Shown here piece by piece: positions 47,954-58,984 of a DNA stretch of 64,000 nucleotides (position 1 is the stretch's first letter; the number at the start of each line of letters is the position of its first letter). This DNA is from Oreohelix idahoensis. Lineage: Eukaryota; Mollusca; Gastropoda; Stylommatophora; Oreohelicidae. Under the pieces are notes generated by a model that was given only the letters and a program-made list of their open reading frames with translations, was not told where the DNA came from and did no database searches. Position numbers and translations under genes: made by a program. Location: assembly GCA_024509875.1 (NCBI GenBank), contig JAMPIV010009924.1, positions 362,963-426,962 of the forward strand. Reading direction: 5' to 3'.

Positions 47954-48161
47954 CTTCTTCTTCTTCCGTCCTTAGCCACCGACCGTCAAAGCAGTCAGTG
48001 GCCATTACGCCTAGTGGCGTCTTAGGGCAACAGCAGATAGGTTTTCTTTGCCATTGTTTCCCATCACGCCTATTGGCGTCTTTAGGGCAACGGCAAATCA
48101 ATCCATTTGCTGATGTTTCCGTAATCGAAGTGACTGGCAAACGGGTGATCAGTCCGTTGGT
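47954..48161 (-). mobile_element. SINE-like element with LINE-derived 3' tail
   Basis: Flanked by GGTTAGACTGTTT at 47941-47953 and 48162-48174. On the minus strand it ends with GGCCACTGACTGCTTTGACG and GTCGGTGGCTAAGGA plus (GAA)n, nearly the same 3' end as the LINE at 12832-13225. Its body has two related copies of a block containing GTTGCCCTAA and GACGCC..GGCGT hairpins. The length is 208 bp. Sharing a tail with a LINE is how SINEs recruit LINE reverse transcriptase. Confidence 0.88.
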
Positions 48162-48174
48162 GGTTAGACTGTTT

Positions 48175-49535
48175 AGTCAAAGGATATCGGAGACTTACTT
48201 ACTCATTCCAAAATTGTACGTGACCTATAGTCTCCTTATATATAAGGTCAAAGCCAAGGCAGTCACACTTGCAATAACGACAGAAAAAAAAAGTGCGCAA
48301 CGCACTCTACTCGCGCCAGAAAAAAAAGTATATATTATAAAACAAATACTTTGGTTTTTTGTTTTTAATTCTTTCACGAAATTAGTAGCTCTCGACAAAG
48401 AAAAAGTGCGTAAAAATTGGTGTGCATGAGCCCTCACTCGATGTAGAAATCACGAAAACTTGAAAGTTTTTGTTAAAACCACTTATTATCGTGGAAACAC
48501 TCTTTGAAAACAATCCACGCACTTTCACACGAAATGTTGTCATCAAAGAACTTTTAAACTGAATCTAATAAAATAACATAATTCTCGCCGTATGTACGTT
48601 GGTCACAGCTAAGGAATGCAACCGTGTTGAAAAATTGTATTGTTTCCATTATATATACTCTCTCGAAAATAGTTACAATCAACAAAGAAAAGCGTTCAAA
48701 TGACGGTGTTCATGAACAGATTGATTACACTATATAATGGAAAGAAACCAAAAACACTCTAAGAATGTACTTCTATCTGCTCATCCGGGAACGGAAACAG
48801 CACACCAGCGGTTTTCAACCTGTGCGCCGGGAATTTAATTCTTCTATTAACATCGGTGGGTGGACAGCGAGAATGCGCCTGTTAAGTGGCAGCCTTTAAA
48901 TGTACTTAGCAGAGGCATTTGTTTTTCTATTTTGTCAAAAAGTTTGTGGAACGAAGCTAGTTGTGAGTGAAAAGCATGAAATCCACACCAACCGCCTAAA
49001 TCGGACAAGTTGGGTGAAGAAGTGCCCTCATCATCAAGAAGTGAGAAAACCACAGCTGCAGGACTCCCTTATATCAGTTAAGTGCTTATAAAAAGGCACC
49101 AGCAACCGGACATATTTTTCTGAAATATATCCTCACCTTAAATCTCCGTGAAGAGAAAATTTGATTCTAATATAAAATTCACCAGCATTTCATTTATTTT
49201 AAACTGTTCATACTAATTGATTATTAAATTTGTTAACTGTTGTTTTAAAACTAAACAATAGTTGTTTATTCAGTTATTACATGTATGAAAGCAAACGTAT
49301 GCGCCAGAATATGTAATATACATTTATATATAGACAATCGTCTATACAGAGCTATATCATTATAAGAGGAAATTCGCTGAATTAACTCAGCTGGCAGGGA
49401 GGGGGGGGGGGGGGGCGCCTTGAACGGGATGCAAACCATTGCATAAATCCTTCAGAAAAGGCGACGGACTGATATAAGCTAACAAATGTTCAGCGCTATG
49501 CAGCATTGTTCTTGACTTCTGAATTATGTTGTGAA
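48175..49535. other. Stretch without recognised gene
   Basis: A G run is at about 49400-49416. Only short unsupported ORFs otherwise. Confidence 0.45.
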
Positions 49536-49539
49536 ACCT

Positions 49540-49787
49540 CCCGTAAGGTAGAAGAGTCGTTACCCTTCTATCTACATCTCTGCCAAGAGTAATCTTGTGC
49601 GTAGATAGACACCTTTGACGACCCATTTAGATACTCTTGAGTTTTGGCCACTGTTGAACCACTACTGCAAAGCAGGGGAGGCAATTCCGTGACAGTCGGG
49701 CCGAAAGGCGCAAATATCGCAGCTTTGCTGTAGACGGCGACACAGCGTAACAAACGTCCTTTTCAGGACGAACGCAGAAGAAGATTT
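49540..49787 (+). repeat. Chimeric SINE: foreign 5' part joined to GGGACC-type 3' half
   Basis: 49540-49695 matches 47430-47600. From 49699 (GGGCCGAAAGGCGCAAATAT) to the GAAGAAG tail it matches the 3' third of the elements at 31278 and 34071, including CCTTTTCAGGACGAACG. The LTR element is inserted immediately after its tail. Confidence 0.7.
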
Positions 49788-49792
49788 CCAGC

Positions 49793-50746
49793 TGTTGCGC
49801 GCTTATTTTTGCTAGTAGCTTTTGCACGCTTGTTTTATAAGTATCCAATATTCATTCAGAGTTAATGTCCAGGGTTCTTTCTTTACGTGCCTGGCAAACA
49901 AGTATTAGTTTTCTTTCGTTCACACACCGCTTTCTTTAAAGAAAGTAATAACTGCCAAGTGACGGTCATAAACTTTATTACATATGAAGAACGTTACAAT
50001 AGACACATTGATGTGGTCGGGCAATGAATAAACAATCACAATACTGCACACTCATGCTTTTACACTGCCTGTAATCTTGAATATCGTAACGCGCGTACAC
50101 AAAAGAGATTTATACCATCCTCTCAATAATGAACTGTGAAATTAACCTGTTCTCAATATGTGTTAAAAGGTGCATACTCGCACAATAAGAAACTTGGTAC
50201 AATATATATTTTGGTAAGATAAAGGAACCCGTTACACGCCCATTGAGGCATATTGGGAATATGGTGTTAGGCCCATATTATCTTGACCGTCGGAACACTA
50301 GGGGTGATGTGGTCGGCATCACGCCGGCCGCATCAACCTTCCCAGAGTTGATCTGGTACCCATTTGGGCTGGGTCGACCCAGGAGCCGTTTGTGGCCTAT
50401 AAAATTCCCACCTCATCTGCGGATCGAACCATAGACCACTGCGCTAGGAAGCCAGTGCACTAACCACTATGCTACCGCGGCTCCCTATATATTTTGGACC
50501 ACACACATATTTTACACATCCTCCGAGCCCACAGGCCGGTTTCTTAACTTCCTTCTTTTCTGCATACCCCACTTGTTCACCTCTCATTCTCCCTGCACAG
50601 GCCTTGCTAAAAAAACACCTCTCACGCTGCTAGCAAATTTATCACACTGCCAGTCTCACCACGTGACATAGAGTGTAAAGTGGGCTGGGGTACCGAAGCA
50701 GTGATCGCACGGCATTCAAACTAACTGCATTTTATAACTCCCAACA
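49793..50746 (-). repeat. 3' LTR of element A, containing a SINE
   Basis: Minus strand; it starts TGTTGGGAGTTATAAAATGC, with a TATA-like box, and has an AATAAA signal at about 49977-49982 on the minus strand. Without the SINE (50215-50485) and its duplication it is about 671 bp, close to the 680 bp of the other LTR. Small differences between the two LTRs record mutations since insertion. Confidence 0.93.
50215..50485 (-). mobile_element. tRNA-derived SINE inside the LTR
   Basis: TATATATTTTGG lies at 50203-50214 and 50486-50497. On the minus strand the head has TAGCATAGTGG (A box) and GGTTCGATCCG (B box). The body matches 32425-32665. The other LTR holds the uninterrupted site near 55950, so this insertion happened after the retrotransposon landed. 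Confidence 0.96.
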
Positions 50747-51019
50747 TAGCCCCCCTGTTCCCGAGCGGAAACCAAGGGTTTTCGCTTGAGAACAGTGGAA
50801 AGTCAGCCCTAAGAACTAATGATATTAGGAAAAGCAAAATCATGCTGATCAGAATAATATATAGGAAATAGTAATTATGGTACCAAATGTCATGACAACA
50901 GATATATCTAAACAGTTTAGACAAAATGTCATCCAATCTTTAAAAAAATACAATTAAAGTCGTCAAATGAATGTTTCAATGGTATATAACATGTGAAAAA
51001 CCAATGTTGCAATGGTTCA

Positions 51020-51318
51020 ATAATACTCTGCTTGTATGTAAGCAGGAAGTTGCTACCAGCAGAAACTCCATATTCCACCAGTGAAAGATAACACTTGTCC
51101 ATCATTTGGTGTATGGGCAAGTTATCACGCTATTTACTTGGCGCACACTTCTACCACCAGATGAATCACCGTCCACTAACATCCCTAAATAAAAAAAAAC
51201 TACGAAAAACAGTAGACCACACAGATGGTTTTTGCTTATCCAAGAATATAGATATACAATTATCCCCATCAAGGGAGCAGAAAACTTTCTGGCAGACCTA
51301 TTGTCCAGAAATATAGCT
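51020..51318 (+). pseudogene. Gypsy RNase H fragment, inverted relative to gag
   Basis: The plus strand encodes RKLLPAETPYSTSER, an in-frame stop, IIWCMGKLSRYLLGAHF, NHRPLTSLNKKK and, after a frame change, IKGAENFLADLLSRNIAGK. These are the connection and RNase H blocks of Ty3/Gypsy pol. It ends exactly where the minus-strand integrase remnant begins (about 51320), marking an inversion junction. Confidence 0.87.
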
Positions 51319-51319
51319 G

Positions 51320-51890
51320 GAAAGTGACATTCTTTGTGCCAGATGTTGACATTGTCATATCTTGTTTTGTTTTTGGATGGTATGGGCTAGTGAAAGAATG
51401 CTTAATTGATAACATGCTCTCAGTATCTTTCATCATCTGAGACATAAATTGAGTACCACAATCTGATAAGATTTCCTCAGGAAATCCTATGCGACAAAAA
51501 ATAACAAATAAAGCATCAGCGACAGCTGCTGAGGTGATAGTCTTCAATGGTATGACCTTCGGCCAACGTGTACATAAGTCTGTACACGTTAGGATATATC
51601 AATATCCTCTCTCAGACGTGACCGACATGGGGCCAACTATGTCAACCGCAAGCTTGGTAAAAGGCCGTAATGGTACATCAGTAACTGTAAAGGTGCAGCA
51701 TGGTGCTTGCTCCTACGTGCTACCTTTTGACAAGTTGTGCATGACTTGCAGTATAGCTTTACGTCTTTGTTAACATAGGGCCAATAAAAATTCGAGGTGA
51801 CACGAAACAGTACGCTTAATCCCCATATGACCAGCTAAAAGCGATTCATGGGCAGTATTCAACACAATAGGCCTAAAACTCTTTGTAATA
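51320..51890 (-). pseudogene. Gypsy integrase remnant
   Basis: On the minus strand: AHESLLAGHMGIKRTV (the His-His part of the zinc domain), a frameshifted Cys-Cys part, KLAVDIVGPM (first catalytic Asp), PEEILSDCGTQFMSQMM (second Asp) and SPYHPKT. The last Glu region is lost at the inversion junction. It follows the protease ORF directly, without reverse transcriptase between. Confidence 0.9.
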
Positions 51891-51891
51891 A

Positions 51892-53133
51892 CTACCTGAC
51901 TGAAACATAGTTGTCAACGCATATTGTCAGTACCGAGTTTTTAATTTCGAACCAGTAACGTGAAGTTTTTGTCTTCTTCACATGTTTGCTCTCTACTAGA
52001 GCAAACAATGGTTGCAAAGCAACATCTTCGCGCTGTTTTACCATGAACGACTGGGGGGAACCATTATGCACATTCTGAAGAGATGCTCTCCCACTAAATG
52101 GTGTCGCTGGCTCTGCCTTGGATTCAGTGACATGCTGGGCCCTAGTGACCACAGCGTTATCCAACACTGGGTGAGATTCAACCCATTTATTTATCTCCTC
52201 TGGAGAACAATCCTTAATACCTGGTATGTTACCAAGGATAATGTCTGATACTGATTGCTCAAGGACACATGCCCTTACCTTACCTGTAAAGAAAGGTGTG
52301 GCAATAACTATTTCTGCCATTGGGTAACACTCTATACTCCCTCCAAATGTTATGCACTTCACTGTTTTACAAGTGAAGGCAGATTCATCAATTAACGATC
52401 TACGGACTCTGACAGTTGTACACCCAGAATCACGAAGGACACTTACAGGTCTGTTATACAGGAACCCAGTATATAACGTGAGGCGTCTCACGTTGTCACA
52501 AGATGACATAGCGCGTAGAGCATGCCCGCAGATCAATCTGGGTTGTGAGCCAGGTTGGAATAAAGATTTGCACCCATAACAATTGTCATCATTAAGTGAG
52601 CTAACGACACATGAATTGGCATGGTTCGCTCCCTTCTCGTCATTCTTCTTTGTAGATACACATGTATTACCCCTATCATGGTTGCTATTGTCATGATGCC
52701 CACAGTGTTTGTTAGTACTGTTTCCATAGAATTTCTTATAAGGTCTGTTCCTAGCACAGGAGCAACATCTGCCATTATTCCTATTACCACTGTAGGATGT
52801 GTTGTCTTGTGTGGGTCTATGATCCATCCGTTTGTGGTGCATTTCATCACCACGGCTAGAATTGTGCCGCCACTGACCTTGCTTTGAATAATCATAGTCT
52901 CGTCTCTGTGGGAAGTTAGATGGTGACCTCTGCCTTGGGAAGTTATATTTTCCACGACAGTTGGATCTATAGCCTTGCCGTACTCTGCTGTCCACACTCT
53001 GTGAACGAGGTCTCTGACCACCGTCTCTATAGTCACGACGAGCCACACATACTGGCAGTGCGTCCTTTATAGTTGGTTTGTGAACCTCTTTATCTGGGTG
53101 AGCTGTCGTATATTGTCGTCCAAGTATCTCCAT
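51892..53133 (-). pseudogene. Gypsy gag C-terminus and aspartic protease
   Basis: An open minus-strand segment of 413 codons. The first part is a basic, Arg/Gln/Asn-rich nucleocapsid-like region with scattered Cys and His (CCSC, KHCGHHD, CYGCKS). The protease follows, with active site VLRDSGCTTV (Asp codon at 52429-52431) and SVSDIILGNIPGI. Then come AVVTRAQ and a linker (QREDVALQPLFALVESK) that usually stands just before integrase. The protease matures the polyprotein. The frame differs from the upstream gag pieces, so the gene is broken. Confidence 0.9.
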
Positions 53134-54136
53134 TGCCTCAAGGTCTTTCGGTTTCTTTTCTTGAAAAAAAATGAGGCAAGATCGGTGCTACATGTCGACA
53201 ACACATTGTCACGCAACATTAGATCAAGTAAGCCAGTGAAGGTCGTATCAATACCGGACAACTCTATCTATATTTTAGAGTATAGCTAAATGAATGAGAT
53301 AAACTCTCCAAAGTCAGCTTTCCTGCTAGGTAGACATGAATGAAATTTATCACGGAACCCCGCTTCCGTAAGATGAAATTTACGTTGCAATGACTCCTTG
53401 ACAACATCGTAGTCTTCTCGACTACTGCTGTCCAGAGCAAAATAAGCCTGTAGAGCGTCCGCTGTTAAGAAATCACATAATGTAGAACTCCATTGAACCT
53501 TGGGGATCTTCAACGCACTGACCTTGAGTTCAAATCGTTGTAGGTAGCTGTCAATGCAGTCTCTTTGCTGGTCGACATTTGGCAAACCTATTCGGTTTGT
53601 GGTCACAGGTGCACTAGAAGATGCATAAGGAGCGTCCAACTCCACTTTCCTTAAGGCGACAGCAACATCTAAATCTTTCTGAACACGCAATTTCTTTATC
53701 TCCAGATCAGTTGCTTTCTGTGCAGCTGCAGCAGCTATTCTAGTTTTTCAATTTCAATTGCTTTATCTTTCCCCAATTCTCGCTTTCTTTCCAAGGCCAC
53801 TATTTTTTCCCGCTCAGCTTCAATCTTTAATTTTTCATGTACAGCGTCTATCTTTAATTTATCCAGCGCAAGAGCTTGTGCAAGATCTTTTTCCTTCTCT
53901 TCCATCTTTATTCGCTCCAATTTCTCCTTTTGTTCCAGTTATTACTTGTCCTTCTCTAAATCTTATGCCTTTTTCTTCTCGTCATGTTCTAACTGAAGAC
54001 GTTTCAATTCATCTTCATTCTGTCTTTCAATGTGTGCAATGTAACTGTCAAATTGTGCGGTAGTAAAAGTCTCTAGTTCCGCTCCTGATGTATTACATTT
54101 AATCCAGATTTCTATGAAGTCCTGAAATGAAGACAT
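53100..54136 (-). pseudogene. Gypsy gag N-terminus and SCAN-like capsid region
   Basis: Minus strand from an ATG at 54134-54136 (MSSFQDFIEIWIKCNTSG). It has a long Lys/Glu coiled coil (54040-53735, with stops), a capsid part VQWSSTLCDFLTADALQAYF and RKFHLTEAGFRDKFHSCLPS, then across a frameshift ELSGIDTTFTGLLDLMLR and LSTCSTDLASF. The last two resemble the SCAN fold, which is known to derive from Gmr1-like Gypsy capsids. At least two frameshifts and three stops. Confidence 0.85.
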
Positions 54137-55534
54137 GATTTTCTCACAGAAACCGCTTTCTGTTCAAAATATGGTGATATTATTAATCATGAACAATGCA
54201 ATGCTCACTACGTGTGTAGGTCCTACAAAACTACCAATGACGTAATAAAAATGTGTTAAAGTATGGTGATTTTATTAATGAACACTGCAACGCTCAATAC
54301 ATGTTGTTAAAAAAATACAAAACTTTGCCATGTGTATCAATGGGTCCAGACAAATGCACAATGGAAAAATGAAGGCAATGGTGTCAATGACAATGATGAT
54401 GAAGATGATATATTTCAAAATACAACACACACAAAAACAAATCAAAATCAACTAAAATAAGACAACAAAAACAATATTCTATATTAAAATGTAAACAAAT
54501 AATAACTATTAGAACTACAAATAATTCACAACTAAAACCAAAAAACCGTCACATTAACAACTAAAGAGAAGAAGGTATAGAAAGCATTATTACAACAACT
54601 GACAATATGGGACATATATATGAAACAATAACAACACGTCATACCTAATGACACGGCTAAGCATAAATGAATGTTCAGATGCAGATAAGGACTATCAATA
54701 TTTGAAAGTATGCGTCAAAGCTCTAAAGTTCCCTAAATGCAAACCTCACATAAACCTATAGAAGATCACCTTTCATCATACTTCCGAAGATGAATGAGAA
54801 AAATGATACCTACCAGAAAAAAATGGCAACACTGAACATATAGAAGAGAAAAAAAATAGCAAAGATGGAGAACGCTATGATAGCAAAAAAATATATAAAC
54901 TACGCTATCACAATCCAGAAGCTTTTACAACAAAACTAAACCTATCTTAAAATGCAGACTAAACCATTTCGGTCTGAACACTGCGTAACGCTGTTTACAC
55001 TGTCTCACATGAATCAGCAAGGCAACGTTGAGCCAAAAATAGAAACTATAAGTCCGTAAACTTGTGTTACTCCGCGGTATGTTCGAATTGTTTTATTTAA
55101 TATTAAATAATAAGGTCCATAAAGCTTCTTTTATAGAATTTATAAATGTTCGTACATCGTATTGGTCCTTCAAAGCCTTCAATGTTCTTGGAAAAATAGG
55201 TACATCGTTTGTCATTAAAATATTCCGTAGGCAGAAATAAATACGAGCATGTTTCTTGACCCAAATTCCTGCTGACGTCAAAGGTCACGGGGCGTGGCTA
55301 CAGTTCCCCGCACCGCTTGCAGAAGGTTCGTTTGCAAGAAGTTTCGTTTGCACGAATACAAAGTTATTTTTTATAAAGCACTGTTCGTCAAAATAGCTTA
55401 AAACACGTTGCCTTAAAAGTGCATCTAAAAGTATATCTAATGTTCTGTCATATTAAAGTTCAATTGATGCAAATGCATTATGGATAAACGTGTTGCACAT
55501 AATTAATTGTCTTCATAAAAATTGGCTTCCCATT
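54137..55534 (-). other. 5' leader of element A
   Basis: Untranslated region between the 5' LTR and gag. A segment of about 50 bp (TATGGTGAT..TTATTAAT..GAACA) is repeated at about 54172-54225 and 54262-54312. No ORF is supported. Confidence 0.6.
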
Positions 55535-56214
55535 TGTTGCACGCTTATTTTTGCTTGTAGCTTTTGCACGCTTGTTTTATAAGTATCCAATATTCATTCA
55601 GAGTTAATGTCCTGGGGTTTTTCTTTACGTGTCTGGCAAACAAGTATAGTTTTCTTTCGCTCACACACTGCTTTCTTTAAAGAAAGTAATAACTGCCAAT
55701 TGACAGTCATAAACTTTATTACATATGAAGAACGTTACAATAGACCCATTGATGTGGTCGGGCAATGAATACACAATTAATCACAATACTGCACACTCAG
55801 GCTTTTACACTGCCTGTAATCTTGAATATCGTCACGCGCGTACACAAAAGAGATTTATACCATCCCCTCAATAATGAACCGTGAAATTAACCTGTTCTCA
55901 ATATGTGTTAAAAAGTGCATACTCGCACAGTAAGAAACTTGGTACATATCAATATATATTTTGGACCACAGACATATTTTACACATCCTCCGAGCCCACA
56001 GGCCGGTTTCTTAACTTCTTTTTTTTTCTGCATACCCCACTTGTTCACCTCTCATTCTTCCTGCACAGGCCTTGCTAAAAAATAACCTCTCACGCCGCTA
56101 GCGAATCTATCACACTGCCAGTCTCACCACATGACATAGAGTGTAAAGTGGGCTGGGGTAGCAAAGCAGTGATCGCACGGCATTCAAACTAACTGCATTT
56201 TATAACTCCCAACA
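55535..56214 (-). repeat. 5' LTR of element A (lacks the SINE)
   Basis: 680 bp, TG...CA. It carries the same TATA-like and AATAAA signals as the other LTR on the minus strand, with the intact TATATATTTTGG site at about 55961-55972. Confidence 0.94.
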
Positions 56215-56499
56215 CCAGCATTCACGCTCAACGTTTCATAGGTTTTTCACCGTGTACTTAAAAAAAAAAAATGAAGCTTTGCCTCGTATGATGATGATAA
56301 TTTTATTTCCCGACTTTTTGAAATATCCACATACCAACTGTGGTTATAGTTTATTTTTCGGTATAGATATATTTTAAAATGTTTGTCCGCGTACCAACAT
56401 AATGACGTCATGTTCCAGCTGTTGTACATGCATAATAGTTTGAGAAACCTTGTAAAGGTCAAGTTAGTTGCAAAGCAAAAACTGCCGTTGGGAGTGCAG

Positions 56500-56713
56500 T
56501 GTTAGAGACTGCACCATACCAAGTCCAGCTTCATGAGGTGGGGTGACTAGTACCCTTCAACTCTGCCTTCACTAACTCAAGAACAGAGTCATGTACCCCT
56601 TCACATCTGGGTAGAGTGGAGCGTAGCGCTCCCAGGTTTGAGTCCCGGAATCCGGTAACTTTGCCGGGAGAGGCAAACACTCTAACCGCTCAGCCAGTAG
56701 GACACGCCTAAAT
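56500..56713 (-). mobile_element. tRNA-derived SINE, Ser/Leu-like head
   Basis: On the minus strand the head reads TGGCTGAGCGGTTAGAG (A box TGGCTGAGCGG) and later GGACTCAAACC (B box), with a long variable-arm-like spacing as in tRNA-Ser/Leu. A body of about 130 bp follows. The 3' end is uncertain and no target duplication was confirmed. Confidence 0.75.
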
Positions 56714-56719
56714 TGTTGG

Positions 56720-57996
56720 TGTTACGAGTAGATCCTATGGAAGGGAAGTGATCTTTGGAATGTTTTTGGACAAGTTAAATTATGGGTTGTGGCACTTGAT
56801 GCCCGATTAAGCTGATGCTTGTTTAAATTTAGGATAGGAATAATATCTTCTCGTATGTTTGAGAACAGAGCGATGATCGTTACTCACAGCGTTAAGTCAC
56901 GCCTGTGAGGAATTTATCCCTGAGTTGTATTGAGCTGTGATTAGCTCGCGGCTAGCCTTCATGTATTTTGACTGAGTGGGGTTTCAAACAGTCGAGTCTC
57001 GTGACAAGGAGTTCACAGTGTGTGCCCTGGGTGTGTACGAGAGAGCATTGTGTCCTGGGGGTTGACTGAGGGAGTCAGCATATAAGTGTGTGTCTGCGCA
57101 GAGCACTAGGAATATGTCTAGCGATGGTTTTCGCTGTGTTTTTTGGATAAGTGGATATTTGATGCGAAGATGTTAGAGGCCTTAATATGTACAGGCCAGT
57201 ATTTCCTAGTAGAGGATATTTTTGTGAAGATATGATTTAAGAGGCCATTATTTCCTGCGGAGGTAGAGTTTATGGATATTGAAGTATTTTGAGTACTATG
57301 ACCAATATTTCACGTGATGACATTATGAGTTATTTGTAAACTGCAGTGTAGGCAGTATTTTGAGTACTAAGGCCAATATTCCACGTGATGACATTATGAT
57401 ATTATTATTAACTGCCGTGAGTGCAGTCTTATGAGTCGTGAGGACATTATTATTAACTGCCGTGAGTGCAGTCTTATGAGTCGTGAGGACATTATACCGC
57501 TGATATTATTATTAACTGCCGTGAGTGCAGTCTTATGAGTCGTGAGGACATTATAGCACTGATATTATTATTAACTGCCATGAGTGCAGTCTTATGAGTC
57601 GTGAGGACATTATAGCGCTGATATTATTATTAACTGCCGTGAGTGCAGTCTTATGAGTCGTGAGGACATTATAGCGCTGATATTATTATTAACTGCCGTG
57701 AGTGCAGTCTTATGAGTCGTGAGGACATTATAGCGCTGATATTATTGTTAACTGCCGAGTGTGCAGGCTGTTGAGTGCAGCGATAATTCGTACCTTTTGT
57801 TGTAACGGTGTATTCGTCTTATGTCTACGTGATGATGTGCTGTGACTTAATAAACCATTGTTAAATGTCACCACCGTTTACAACCATCTATGACTTCTAT
57901 GTGCGTACCTGTGTTGTGAGTGACTGTTCTAGCACACACTCACTAATACATACCTAACACAGATATGACGGCACACCTACGCAATCCCACCCTCAC
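56720..57996 (+). repeat. Possible solo or 5' LTR with 59-bp tandem repeats
   Basis: A TGTTACG-start candidate lies near 56723, a TATA-like CATATAAGTG at about 57080, tandem repeats at 57385-57760, AATAAA at about 57851, and the stretch ends CCTCACA followed by AACTGGCAGCTTC, which looks like a primer-binding site. The arrangement fits U3-R-U5-PBS upstream of the ORF at 58985. No matching 3' LTR was found, so this is a hypothesis. Confidence 0.4.
57385..57760. repeat. 59-bp tandem repeat, about six units
   Basis: Units contain TATTATTATTAACTGCCGTG, AGTGCAGTCTTATGAGTC and GTGAGGACATTATAGCGCTG. Starts at 57601, 57660 and 57719 show the 59-bp period; the first unit is shorter. The units are nearly identical. 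Confidence 0.95.
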
Positions 57997-58984
57997 AAAC
58001 TGGCAGCTTCTTATCAGTTGGTGGTTTATAGTCAAGTTGGATCGAATATCTACGACTGAAAGTGTTACTAAAGAAAACAAGCAGTAACATATCTGGTGGC
58101 CAGTATTCAACTTGGAACGAATACATATGACATTCGCGTAACAGGAGTTTGAGTGAACTTCGACCTATTTACAATCTGCCTGTGCGGCGCAACGATATTC
58201 GCGTTGATGGCCTGTGGACGTTTGAGGCAAGACATTTTCAACATATTCTACACATGAATTCTACACACCACTGATGTTACAGTGGTCATTATCAGAGTTG
58301 ACAACGGGTTCCAGTAACTGGTCAAGTTATTGAATACAAGTTTAAATGTATGGAAGCGCTATTTCCAATTCTTCTACACGTGTGCCACAAGATAAGAGTG
58401 GTAAGATCATCTGTTCTAGTTATTAACTTCAAGTACGAACAGATGTGCGGCAGTTCCAGCCCTTGTACACGTACAATACAAGTCAAGTGTTGCAGCATTG
58501 CAGTATAACGGTTTCTGTCGTTGTGTGCATTGGTCAAGCACATATCATTTTCAAGCAAGTACCTGAAGGGAAACGTGTTGAGTTCCAGTACCTTTTCTGC
58601 GGTGGACTATTTTAGCCTCAGAACTTTGTGATATCCAGTGTGTTGGCGGAAAGGAGCGGGATTTTGGACAGATAAGTGGCTTTTGTTGTGTAAATTGTGT
58701 CATTTCATGCATGTCATCGAGCCTTTCAATTCTATACATTACTTATTCTGTTGTTTTGTTGTTTATGTCTATAGGGACATATCATTAGAATTTGATGTAT
58801 AAGTAAGTTATGGCTAATGACATATGTGGACCTCCCTGATATGGATATGACCATATAAAGGTTCTTGAATAGAAATTGATAAGACAGTAATTAGGAATAG
58901 TTGCAATTTGTTGTATAGTTATTTAACTGTGAGGGTTGGAAAGTTGATTGATACATATACAGTGAACCAAATAAGTAAGTCACG
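57997..58984 (+). other. Leader upstream of the coiled-coil ORF
   Basis: No ORF of note. If the upstream region is an LTR this is the untranslated leader. Otherwise it is the 5' flank of an intronless gene. Confidence 0.4.

Larger units (their letters stand above)
49793..56214 (-). mobile_element. Ty3/Gypsy LTR retrotransposon A, complete insertion, rearranged inside
   Basis: A direct repeat pair (49793-50746 and 55535-56214) with TG...CA ends is bounded by CCAGC at 49788-49792 and 56215-56219. Gag and protease lie on the minus strand, so the 5' LTR is on the right. Next to the left LTR on that strand is a purine-rich tract (GGGAACAGGGGGGG). Next to the right LTR is a TGG-starting primer-site candidate (TGGGAAGCCAA). 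Protease is followed directly by integrase, as in Gmr1-like elements. Reverse transcriptase is missing and an RNase H piece is inverted. It cannot move by itself. Confidence 0.93.
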
